The position numbers were made by a program, and so were the translations under genes. Shown piece after piece: positions 35,487 through 47,100 of a stretch of 64,000 bases of DNA; the stretch's first letter is position 1, and each line of letters opens with the position of its first letter. Source of the stretch: Plantago ovata (taxonomy: Eukaryota; Streptophyta; Magnoliopsida; Lamiales; Plantaginaceae); NCBI GenBank assembly GCA_028274465.1, contig CM051458.1, positions 87,688,085 through 87,752,084 on the forward strand, read 5' to 3'. The notes beneath the pieces are model-generated. The model saw only the letters and a list, made by a program, of their open reading frames with translations. It did no database searches and was not told the origin of the DNA.

Positions 35487-35644
35487 GGCTTTGTTCTCTT
35501 CGTCTGAACTGATATGAACTGAATGGATCTTAACTGAACTGAACTTATTTGTAGTATAAAATACTATTAGGCAAATATGAACTTAACTTAATGCATCTGA
35601 ACTGAACTTAAAATAATCAATTTTCAGACGAAAATAACAGAGTC
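35487..35644. mobile_element. Tourist-like MITE, 158 bp
   Basis: Ends GGCTTTGTTCTCTTCGTCTG and, inverted, GACTCTGTTATTTTCGTCTG match at most positions. The element is flanked by TAA (35484-35486 and 35645-35647), as expected for PIF/Harbinger-derived MITEs. The interior is rich in GAACTGAACTTA. Confidence 0.65.
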
Positions 35645-35647
35645 TAA

Positions 35648-36848
35648 CTTATTATTGGGGTGGAGAAGTACGCCATTTTTTCTCTTTACTTCCATTCTAC
35701 TGTACCACCTTATAACTCAAATTTTAACCGACTAAGTTTAAGTAAGTTTAATCAAGTCTATATTTGATTCAACTAAAGTACCAATATATGTCTATTTGCA
35801 ATTTATTTTGAAGGCTTCATCAGTACTCAGTAGAGTATGCTTGCCTCCCATGAGGGGCTTAATGGTCGTTTGAGGCAAGAGGTTTTACATTAATTCCAAT
35901 AACGTGGATCGTGCATGATCCAAGTTAGTCCTGTGTATAGGTGAAATGTCCAAGGCCTGCCAATAAATCAACGCCACTTTTATAAAATTTCATCTTATGT
36001 GGTGCACTCCCTTAATTACGGCTGCTGATCCAACTATTACTTTTGTGGTAGTATAAGTTTTATTTAGATTTGAAATTAATATTGCAGAAAATGAATATTC
36101 AAGTGCGTTAGGTAACTAAATAAATGCCTCCATAGTAGTACTTATTAATTGGGGAGTTAATGTGTTTTAAATGTATGATCGCAATATCTATCTGTTAATT
36201 TATTTATAAAAAAATTATGAACATTTTTTGGAAGGGCGATTTTTCTTTATTCATTACGAAACATATACAATACAAAAAGTGCAAAATATTTGAACAACTT
36301 GCAAAGATTTATTCATGAATGATAATTGTTGATTGAAATGTTCTTGTACGCAAGTGTATGTGAAAATATGTAATGACAAATAAGCTAGTGATGAGAAATG
36401 ATTTGTAATCTCAGTTCCATTCCATGGCTGATGATGCAATTTGTGACCACATGTTACATGTAATGCCGTCTGTAAAGATACTTACATTTAGATTTTTATG
36501 ATATGTAAACGAATTTTAATTTAATAATTGTTTTTTAATGATGGAACTGTTGAACGTGTGTTGTAATCCGTTTGGGCCATATCATATTAAGAAGAATGAT
36601 GAAAGATTATAGTCTGAAAAATCGGAAAGGAAAAACATGAGAATGACCGGGCCACTGCATAAAATGTTGATGACGATTACAATTAGAGCTGAGATGTCTC
36701 TAGCAGTTCTAATCCGGCCGAGTAATGTCGAACCTTTTAAATAAAGAGATGATTCTCCTGATATTGTTGTTTACATTCAAAAGACTTAAATCCAAAATTT
36801 TGTTTAAATTAACTCAAATTTCTTAACCACTTAAATTAACAAACATTG
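35648..36848. other. Intergenic DNA, nothing recognised
   Basis: No coding or RNA gene was supported. Ordinary AT-rich plant sequence. Confidence 0.5.
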
Positions 36849-36855
36849 ATTAGTA

Positions 36856-37140
36856 TCGTTTTACTCATTTGTTTCGATCTCCTTTGGTTCTTTCTTGGTT
36901 GTTTTGGTGATGCTACTTCTCTCTCGGTTTGGATGAAAAACTCGGCTTGGTGTCTTATTTGTACTCCTAGGCTCTTGTTGAGGTTGGAAAGGGTAGGAAC
37001 GTTGGTTCTAATTGATTGTTTGTAAGGTTTCGGTACTTGGCACTCCTGTAGTATTTGGGAGGTTTTGTTTTTCGTTACTTCTAATTTGTTCAAGCCTTTC
37101 TTCTCTTTTTATAATATAATTTTTAGCCGCTTAAAAAAAA
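36856..37140 (+). mobile_element. 5'-truncated LINE 3' end with poly(A)
   Basis: The text reads like a plant L1-type LINE 3' UTR (GCTCTTGTTGAGG, later TTTATAATATAATTTTTAGC) and ends in an A run at 37132-37140. It is flanked by ATTAGTA at 36849-36855 and 37141-37147, a likely TSD. The 85-codon ORF on the opposite strand is a shadow. Confidence 0.6.
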
Positions 37141-37736
37141 ATTAGTACAGACTCAGACTCAGGGGCATATTTCATCATAAGATATTGGTAATATTGGTGT
37201 ATTTGTGAATGTGATTTATGATTAGTACATTCATCATAAATTGGTGTATCTGTGAATGTGATTTACTTCGTATGAGATAGGTTAAATGTAGGTGTTGCTT
37301 TTGTAATGAGCTTTAAGGCAGAGGGATTGATGTAGGTGTGGCCGTTGTGAGGGTTGATTTGCAAGACAATGTGTACAGTGACCTATAGCGTATCTTTCTT
37401 TGTGATAGGATTATCACAAAGAGCTAAATCAATCAATAAATCAAATATTGTTAAGTCCAAGTTCACCATCTATCATCTATGTACATGCCCACCAATAAGT
37501 CGTTTGGTTAGCGGTCAGGATTTTGAAATGACAGGAATTTAACATTTTCATTGTAGTATGAATTTGAGATTTGCAAGATTATGGGATTTAAAAACTCACT
37601 TCAAATATCTTCAATGCAAAAAGGATTTTCAGTCATTTTTTCTTTTTAATAACTAATAACGACAAATCTAACTACTCTACTTCTACACTACTTTACCACC
37701 TTATAACTACAAATGTTGATGTGAAAAGTACGTTAA

Positions 37737-37962
37737 TGGGTTTTGGGTTTTGAAAGCCCATCCTTCCTTTCACGCGTTTGGTTAGTTTTGTTCAAATTCC
37801 CTAGTCGATTTTTCAAGTTTTTTCACGGAAATTTCTTGTTTGGTTGATTGAAATCCCAAAAATGTGAAAAATGTGATGGGAATATGACACGGGAGGAGAT
37901 TATGGAATTGAAATTTTAAAGTATCATGGTTTTCATGGAATTGGAAAATCCCAAAACCCATC
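37737..37962. mobile_element. Possible MITE with TGGGTTTTGGG terminal inverted repeats
   Basis: ATGGGTTTTGGGTTTT at about 37737 and, inverted, ATGGGTTTTGGGATTTT at about 37962 suggest a small DNA element of about 225 bp. No convincing TSD was found. Confidence 0.3.
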
Positions 37963-38653
37963 ATCTACTACGTGGCCCATTAATAACCACACAACCACCT
38001 GATTGAATACCGATCAACCCAAAATCATGGAAAGCTACAAAATATGAGTTTTTAGCTCAAAACCATGAACAATTACCACTAGTTAAGCTACCAATCACCC
38101 GTAATTAACCTACTCAACCTATCATATATCCCATCAATCATGGCATAAGATTCATATATACTACCTTCTCAATGTGGTTCATATGATCATTTATGTATGT
38201 TATAGCGAACTCAACTACAACTTGATAAAAATATCACTGATAACGTGACCTCTTGGAACCCCACTAACTCGGCCACCCTCACCTTATGATGACCGTGAAG
38301 TTGTCTTCTCGATTATATATCTCAAATGAAATGTACAATATGTTTGTATATTGTGTTAATGTTATTGTTCATTGTATTGTAATTGTAAAGTGGTATATAA
38401 TATCAACACGCACATATCAACTTAAATTTTAACGTATCACAAAATTTACAAATTACATTGGTGGTATATTAGTTGCATCTACTCTAACTCTTTTAACATC
38501 AAGTTCCACTTAGACACACAGACCTTATTGGTTGCATATGATCCCAAGTTTTCAAGTTTAGTTGCACCAGTCATCCAAAGTCCAAATCTTATTATCTTCA
38601 AAACATATAGAAAGATGATAATAAATACTTAATAGACAAACTTTAAAATATGA

Positions 38654-38693
38654 GTTGAGATGGCCGAGTTGGTCTAAGGCGCCAGATTAAGGT

Positions 38694-38726
<33 letters not shown>

Positions 38727-38734
38727 TCTCAACA
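38654..38734 (+). tRNA. tRNA-Leu (anticodon AAG)
   Basis: 81 nt with acceptor stem GTTGAGA/TCTCAAC and discriminator A. It has a leucine-type long variable arm (GTCCGAAAGGGC region), a box A-like TGGCCGAGTTGG and a box B GGTTCAAATCC. The anticodon stem CCAGA/TCTGG encloses the loop TTAAGGT, giving AAG, which reads CUU codons. A T run (38738-38744) right after the 3' end fits a pol III terminator. There is no intron. Confidence 0.95.
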
Positions 38735-38757
38735 AGTTATTTTTTAATGTCTTTTAA

Positions 38758-39120
38758 GTAGTAGTAGTACCATGCATAAATTGTCATTTCTATTTCTATA
38801 TAGTTCCAAAGTGTATTTAATTGTCATTTCCATATAATCCCCCCACTCTTAATGTTGATTTTAGAAATTTAGAAAAGGTTTTTTTTTCTTTTTTTTTTTT
38901 TAGGTAGTACAATGCATAAATTGTCATTTCTATATAGTTCCATAGTGTATTTAGTTGTCATTTCTATATAATCCCACTCTTTCTGTTTTAATGTTTTTTA
39001 GGTAGTACAATGCATAAATTGTCATTTCTATATAGTTCCATAGTGTATTTAATTGCCATTTCTATATAATCACCCTCTCAATGTTGATTTTAGAAATTTA
39101 GAATGATATTTCAAGTACTT
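38758..39120 (+). repeat. Three tandem copies of a roughly 95-145 bp unit after the tRNA-Leu gene
   Basis: The phrase ATGCATAAATTGTCATTTCTAT, with its continuation to CATTTCTATATAATC, starts at about 38771, 38911 and 39010. A more diverged copy lies near 39710. Units are joined by T-rich stretches. No coding potential. Confidence 0.75.
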
Positions 39121-39180
39121 GTAGAATGCATGTGTTGTTTTATATTTAATGATAGGACCCACTAATAAAGTGTAAGTTAA

Positions 39181-40040
39181 ATGTTATTCAAAAAAAGAAA
39201 AAGAAAAATCTTTCAGCCATTTGCTAAACAATTCTATCGTGTTTTGGTGTGGTATATTGTAATCTTCTCTTTCTTCTATAATAATTTCAAGAAAACTACA
39301 GGTAGGGATACAAAAGGATATTCTCTCTTACTGCGTTGGTTCTTTACGTACATTGATTTAAGAATGATCTTTTATGTAGTCGTAGAATGTGTGTGTTGTT
39401 TTATTTAATGATAGGACCCACTAATAAACTGTAAGCTAAAATTTGTTAAAAAAGAAACGTAAAAGATATTGAAACAGACGGAAGATGCAAACAACCTAAA
39501 GACACAAATAGAAACAATTATGGTCAATTGAAGTCAAATGCCAATCAGAGCTGTCTTAACTTCAATGAGGTCATATGTTAAAACTTTAAACGAAATATAT
39601 ATTTACCACGTAAACTAAATGATACAGTGAGTTTCAAACATGAATGATCGTTTTTTACCAATTTTCTATACAGTTCTATCGTGAGAATGGTCTTTTAAAT
39701 AGTTGTAAAATACATAAATTGTCATTTCTATATAATTCTATCTGTGTATTTTTTTTTTGTCGTCTTCTATACTATTCTATTGTATATTTATTTTATTGTT
39801 TGGTCATTTTTTGTCAAGTATATTCACATCGATTGTGCAATTCTATCGTGTCTTGGAGGGGGTTGGGGGTGGGGCTACTGTAATCTTCTCTTTTTTCGGT
39901 AATAATTTCAAGAAAACTACAAATTGGAATATAAATTTTGTGTTTATAATTCAAAATCCTTGTGTTTTTTTAAAAAAATCTAGAATTCCATACAAATTGC
40001 TAATGTACTATTTTGTATCGTGTTGAACTATTGGTCTTCT
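39181..40040. repeat. Diverged paralogous segments sharing CAATTCTATCGTGT
   Basis: About 39230-39305 (CAATTCTATCGTGTTTTGG, later AATTTCAAGAAAACTACA) recurs diverged at about 39837-39920. These two segments look like old copies of one repeat. The overlying ORFs are not supported as genes. Confidence 0.5.
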
Positions 40041-41157
40041 TTTTTAAAAATACATTTACTTGGACTACCTTGTAAACCATGAGACCCAACAATTTTGAGG
40101 CCCTATTCGTCTGGTAAACATACGGCATGGGTTCAACAACATATATACTAGTGTATATTTTTTTAGGCCATATGCAAGTTAACATACCAAATAAGCTCAT
40201 AGCGGTCCTGGTGCCGATCAAATGACTCAAGAAACTACAAAATAACCTACCCATATTCCCTTTTGATCCAGGGAAGCTCCAATTTCCATTAGAAGAATCC
40301 GAATCCATCAACGAGATCCAAAGTCCAAACATGGTATGGAATCCCAACTAAAGGTTTTAGGGATAAAATAGAGATGTTCGCTTGACGATTTTGAGGATGG
40401 ATGTTTTGCCTAGGTAAAAGTAGTTGAAAGTAGTTGTGATGGCAAGTTCAAAGACATTGGTGTTATTTGGAAGTATTAAATTGGAGATGATCATTGAATT
40501 TGGATGGATCTTAGAAATCATCAGATACTAAGAAAATCAAGAAAGCATAAAAGAATAAAAACAAAGAAAAAAAGGAAAGAAGGAAAACCGTGTCATCCAG
40601 GCGGTCAATCTCATACTTCATCGTTATATGATGACACCAGATAAAATCATACTTCCATAAACCATCTGATCAGATCACAGATACTTCATACACGACAATT
40701 TCAGGAACCTTCGTAAGATAGTACCGTGAAGATTGAGAGTGTCTTATTATCTTCAAAGAGCCCTACAAAAATAGCCAAACTACTGACAATCCAAGCATGA
40801 GTATCATTACTCCACCAAGAACAATCACGCAATTGATGATCCCCATTACTGCATTACACCAAGTTTTCTAAAATCACATTGCAGCATATCCCAAGTATGT
40901 ATATTCTTTATTTCGATCCACTGAAAGAAATAGAGTTATGTCACGAGAAGCTTCTTAACAACACTCCATCAAGAACAACAAACAAAGAAACGCTAAATTT
41001 TCATTTATCAACAACTTTATCACTCGATTTAAGCTTCACCTAATCTAAGCTTTTATGTCATGAACATATTTGCAGCTCATATTGACAAATGCCAGCTGGT
41101 TCCTGATATATCCTACACTGCACACTGTAAAAACATATCGTCATCACCAATAATCAT
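40041..41157. other. Intergenic DNA and 3' UTR of the ORP gene
   Basis: No independent gene was recognised. The portion next to 41157 should hold the 3' UTR of the minus-strand ORP gene. Confidence 0.5.
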
Positions 41158-44100
41158 TTAATCTACAACTTCTTCAGATTGCATTTGACCAAAAATATCT
41201 GGACACGATTCCCACTTGCCCTTTTCCCTAGCCTCCCAATATCCACCAGCAAAACGGTACGTAGGAGAACTTTCATCCTTCACAAACCACTGCGGTTTCC
41301 AACCACTCTCTTGCATCTTCCGAGCCTGGTATTTTATCATTAAGTAAGTTACTAAAATAACTATAACCTGGCGAGTGGATCAGTCAATATCGCAGGAGAT
41401 ACACATGTGTAACGAAGTGGGGGCACATTATATTCATAAAATTTAATGTTGAACAACAATGGTAACACAAAACTTGTACATAAATTATGCGTGCATAAAT
41501 TCTGGATCAAGAATTTGTCAAACAGTTTGCTTTTAAAGAATGACACAATAATCATGATGGAAACAATTCAATAACTCAGAAACATTAGTATAACTTGCAG
41601 TCTTGCACATGCAAAAAACACAGAGTTACATGTTAGATATCTTAATCAGTTCTAGCTAGTTCCAAGTCCAATACCAGAATAAAGTTGCAAGTCCCTCAAT
41701 TAGGTGGAAATGAAAACTCAATAACTTGAGAAACAACATTATTTTTTCCTCAACTCGAACAAATGTTTAATTGCTTATAACCAACTTGAACATAATTCAA
41801 TTGAATCACAAGGTGAAAAAGTTACCTGTCGCTGCCGCTGCTCCAGCCGCAGTTTTTCTGCATTTGCCCTGTCATACTCCCCATTTTCCAGACACCTTTG
41901 GTCAGGTCTAAGCCTTGAATCTGTTGGTGGTAGTTTTTCCTGTAGAACATCATAGCAGTTTAATAGATCTGATCACCCAATATATCTGTGTGTGTGTGTG
42001 TGAAAACAATGATTTGAGCAAAAAATTAATTATAACACCAGGAAGGAATATTGTGACCATAAGAACCCGGGGGGGGGGGGGGGGGGGGGGGAAGCAGCAT
42101 CTGAACCAAATTTTTTCTGAAAGTCAAAACAAGCACAAACAGCTAATAGTGTCCACTAAAACTTCGGCAAGGGCATTACTTTCAAAACTGATTTGGGCAC
42201 TTCTATTCCACAAAGTTTTGTTAAACTAATAACTACCTACATAACAACAATGTTCTCACTTTGCACTAACTTAGTGGTCTAGCTTTGAACATTTAACCTT
42301 CGTACCCAATTTTTTAGTAGTTGGTTTGCAAACACCCGAAAATTCTACTTTTTGAGAGAAGTATCCAATTCTACTTCTCTCTGCTACTATTAAATTACTT
42401 TTCTGGAACTTAAATGTTCTTCAATTTAGAAAAGATCTCTCCAAAATCATTATTAACACCCAAGAAAAGATAAAATTCAAGAGGCAGGGAAATGCACATT
42501 AACAAATGGGATGAAATGTCACCTTCAGTCCTGGAGTGATCTCATTCAATGTGATAGCAAAGCGAGTCAAATTATAACGGGTAGGGAATTTAGAAGGTTT
42601 GCTACGTTTCCAGAGCAACTGAGCTTCTGGTAAAGATTCGTGATTCTTTGCTTTCGATGAGTAGTCTCCCATCACATAATGCATATTGTCACTCCATTTT
42701 CCAAACAAGGTGGCTACTGTCTTTCCACTCTTGTCCTGTACTCCTCCTTGCACCTGCAATGTCTAACATGTCACACGGAGAGTAATGATAGCATTATTAA
42801 TGTTTCAACTTTCAACTCCTTCGGTTCTCGCATAAACAGAAACTTCACACAGCATACAACTATTATCCCTGATACACAGATACTCACATGATCAGTTTTA
42901 TATAGCGTAATGCATAATTTACATTTAAACTGCTCTCTGCATGGATGGAAAAAAGAAATTAAAAGTTCACAAAATACATAAAAAATAATTGTTCTTCCTA
43001 CACACACGAAACGTGTGGAACTCCCAATAAAGAAATAAAAAAGTTGCGGCATAAGTAAGGGAACAGAGGAGGCAGGTCTCAATGTCTCATTCAACCACCG
43101 AAAGCTTTCTCTTAATTTCTAATGCACGAGTCAAGCTCACCTATTCCTATCACCAGAACTACTTTCAACCCCTAAATGTTTGGAGAGTTGGTTTTAATTT
43201 GGTAGCCATCAAAATGGGACTAATAACTGATTTGCATGATTTCCTTGGATTAAGTATCTCAGCTCTCATTGAAGCAGAGAATTCACACAGCTGCCACTGC
43301 ACATAGGATTGTTTGGTCATGTAGAGGACAAATTAAGATAAACAATCTTGATCATAGAGTTCAACTCACATACACCCAACCCCATCCCCATCCTTGCACT
43401 GAACCAGAAGACAAGTGCGAATCAGTACTTGATCTATTGTCCATGCAGTAATATTTAATAGTTCAGCATGTAGCATGAAAAAAAAGCACAAGTCGAGAGT
43501 TCCACTCAATCTTTATTTATTTATATTTCCTTGTCATTACTTGATTATTTAAAAATAAAATTCCAGCAAAAGAGATAAAACTCAAAGTCATATATCATGA
43601 AAGGATAAATGATCTAGCTGAGATAGATCCATGACAACTGACACCAACCTTTGCATACATTTATCTACAGTAGTTGAGATAGACAAACTAGACACCATGA
43701 GGAAGGGTTGGCACCTGATGAGGATTTCTGTCCATAATAGACTGCTCCTTGAATTTTAGTTTACAAGAGTAATTACGGTTCCCTTGTATCCGCATAGTAC
43801 CATAGTGGTCACAATATAGTTTCCCAAGAATGAGATTGTATATAGATGTGGTTACCTGTCATAACTTGATATGTGTTACTGAGGTAAATCGAATTGGGGT
43901 CTGGGAGATGGGGACTAAAGGAAAACTTTCTGATTGCTGAAAAACATACCTTACTCCAATGGAAGACTTCTCCATCATCAAATTCAACAGTTAGAACACC
44001 AACAGGATCAAGCTGAATTGAGCGACCCCAAAACTTGCTTTTCAGATTGCTATCTCCATAAAATCTCCAGCCTCTGCCTTCGCAGTGGCATGCCACAATC

Positions 44101-47100
44101 ATTGGATGATGACTCACCTTATCAAAAAGATTTGTTACAGAATTAGTCACCTTTCTGGTGCTTGCAAACTCTTAAGAGAAAATGCTGCTTCTTTTAAGGC
44201 TGACCATTACCCAATTGGAAATGGTACAGTTGCCTCAAATGAAACATAAACCAGGAAGGCAGAATATAACATTAATACAGATACATACACCAATGCAGGC
44301 ACTGAAAGTGACCAGGCTAATTGACCTGCAGTTACAATCGCCAATGCTTCATCCCTTCTAAGGAAGACATATATTCCAGAAAACATACAAATAATGCTGT
44401 GTCAGGTCCTGTAAGGTTTTTCACCTTGACCTTGCCATCAGAGACTAGTTATTAGGTGTCATGCAGATACAGAACTTTCTAGCATGTGGGCACAGATGGG
44501 AAGTTAATGCCCCACCATGCCTGTCCGATTTCCCCATCCTGGTTATTCCATCTGGGAGTGCAGTGACATATGTGATAATAAATATGCAAGAGATCAAATG
44601 GAACCATAATCAGGATTCCCGAAGTACCAACCTATACAGCAAGAACACGAATTGCTCTAGTACTCAACTTATACTCGACTGTTTTCAGATGTTCATATTT
44701 CATATTTAATAAGATGTAATAGCAATGACAAATGCAACAATAAAATAAAATAAAATAATAATAATGATAAATACATGAATACAATGAAGAACCAGTATCC
44801 CTTTTATTCTTTTTTATTTTTTATTCTCTCCATTAAATTTTTGCTCATTCCAAAACAATAGATTAGCAAGATTAAATGTATGGTTTCAATCATTTTAACC
44901 ACTATGTAGACATTCATAGCAAAACCAAAGAACTTTACTCCAGTCCCTTTGGTATCCAATAAACATTAAAATGGAAAGGAAAAAAAGTTAATAAGATGAA
45001 ACCTTCTCTGAGAAGAATCGGAGACCTTTATCTGGATAGTCAGCTTCATACGTTTCTCCCAACAAGGGATTGAATGGTTTGCAGTTTCTTCCCTCTGTAG
45101 AAGCATAGCTGGACACCGCAAATGCAGCTACATTTAGGGCCCTCATAAGACTGTTGCCCTATCACATTATCATAATCAGAACTGACAACTCAATTACATT
45201 TCACAAGAAAAGGCTTAGGAAAAAGATATACTAACAGTACTATATTCGTAGAATTTGGCATTTAGGGCTTCCGAGTCGCATAATGAATTACTATCCATAA
45301 ACAAACAACACAAACATGCGACGCTAGAGATGTAATCATTGATTACAGCGCGTCGCCATTTGAAAACTGAAAACTCATAGTAGCAAATTTCAGAAGAACA
45401 ACAATCAAATTCCACCATGTCATAATAGTCGATCAATTTGCTGAACTATGCTAGTATCTCACTAGAAAGTACAAGTGAAGATAATGAATACTAAGTGCAT
45501 CAACAGATTGAGTCAAACAACAACAGTAAGTTTCCTCCCACAAACATACCTTCTTTCCCCATTCATAAGCCCGGTCAATAAGATATGAATATTCAAGATC
45601 TTCACAACATTTCTGCAGAGAAGACAGAGGCTCATTGAAATAGACCGGGAGACATACTTTCGTAAGATCCTTCCCTATGTTGTCCTTAATCATTGACCAT
45701 AGGCTCACTCCTTTCTCTTGCTCCACAGGTGTGGGTAGTTTCTTTCGACGTTTAACATAAGGAAAGTTCATTCCGGCTGATTTTATGGCAGGGTCAACCC
45801 CATCCTCAAACTTAAAAGCATAGAGTTCATCATCAGATGATGAAAAAGACAATGTCCTTAAGTCTGATCCATTACTTCTGACAGAGCTGCTAACAGAGAG
45901 GATATCCTTGGTGTCAAAAAAGGTATTATCTTCGTCATCAGTATCATCTTCTGCTGCATCTGCTCTTTCATTTTCATCTTCAGAATCACTTGAACTCTCT
46001 GGAATATGTATACAGAAAGATAATGAAATCCCATATGCAAATTGAAGAAAACATCCAAATGTAACAGATCTCATTATCACTTCATTACATGATAATGATT
46101 TAAATAGAACTCATGCAACCAACTAATCACTCTCTCCAAATTGAAAATAATATCAATAGCATTGTCTCTCAGCTCTGACACTCTCGCTAATTAATGCAAC
46201 AAACTACTTCTCCACCCCACTCTTTACACTTTCCTTAGTCATCCCTTAATCTAGATTCTTTATGCTTATATATTTTTGGAAAATGTTATTGTAACCTTTT
46301 TATTCCAGGGCACACCACTTGTCTAAGAAACAAAATACCCAACCCGCTCCACTCAATTTTACCTTTAATTTTTATTTTTATTTTAATTCACAAGCCCACC
46401 AACCCAATACTCTGCTAAATAATTGTGCTGAAACCACACGAGAAGAAATAATAAGACGGAGTGAATACCATACAAAGTAAACATACAAAATTTTTTAAGG
46501 TATACTTTCCCTCCACCCCATTGGATTGAATATGTTTTCCATTTTTCCATTTTATCCATCCCGTTGAATTGTATGTCTCCATTAAACTTTGTGAAAACAT
46601 GAGATATGAATAGCATGAAAGTCATGAAGTGTGAATCAGCACAATGCACACATGCTAATGAATAGTGGTGCAGGCATGCTAATGAATAGTATATGCATTA
46701 ATCGGTAGAAATCCTTGTGTGATTTACTATTGACTAAAGTACCTAACACTTGTCTATTGATACTTTTGTATTGTTGAGAAGAATGAATAAGACCCAATGT
46801 AGTCCTTAGCCCTCTCCCCATATTTTCTAAATGGCATCAGATTAGGCTGAAGAAAAAGAAAAAATAAAAAAATCATCAGTTTAATAGAGACTCGTTCTCT
46901 GTTAATCCATTTAATCCTACCCTCCCCCATCCATCTCTCAAATTTAGAAACAGAAAAGGCAGAAAACAAGTTACATTCAAGACTTCTTGGAATTTCCACT
47001 GCCAACACCATGAACAGCCATGATACAAATCGGAGTCGATGTCTTCGATTTGTGGGAAGGAAGAACGGCTCTTTATTGCATTGTATGTGGGAGTGCTAAT

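Noticed and set aside
36836-37093. 85-aa ORF on the minus strand
   Set aside because: Antisense to the LINE 3' end; no similarity or conserved features.
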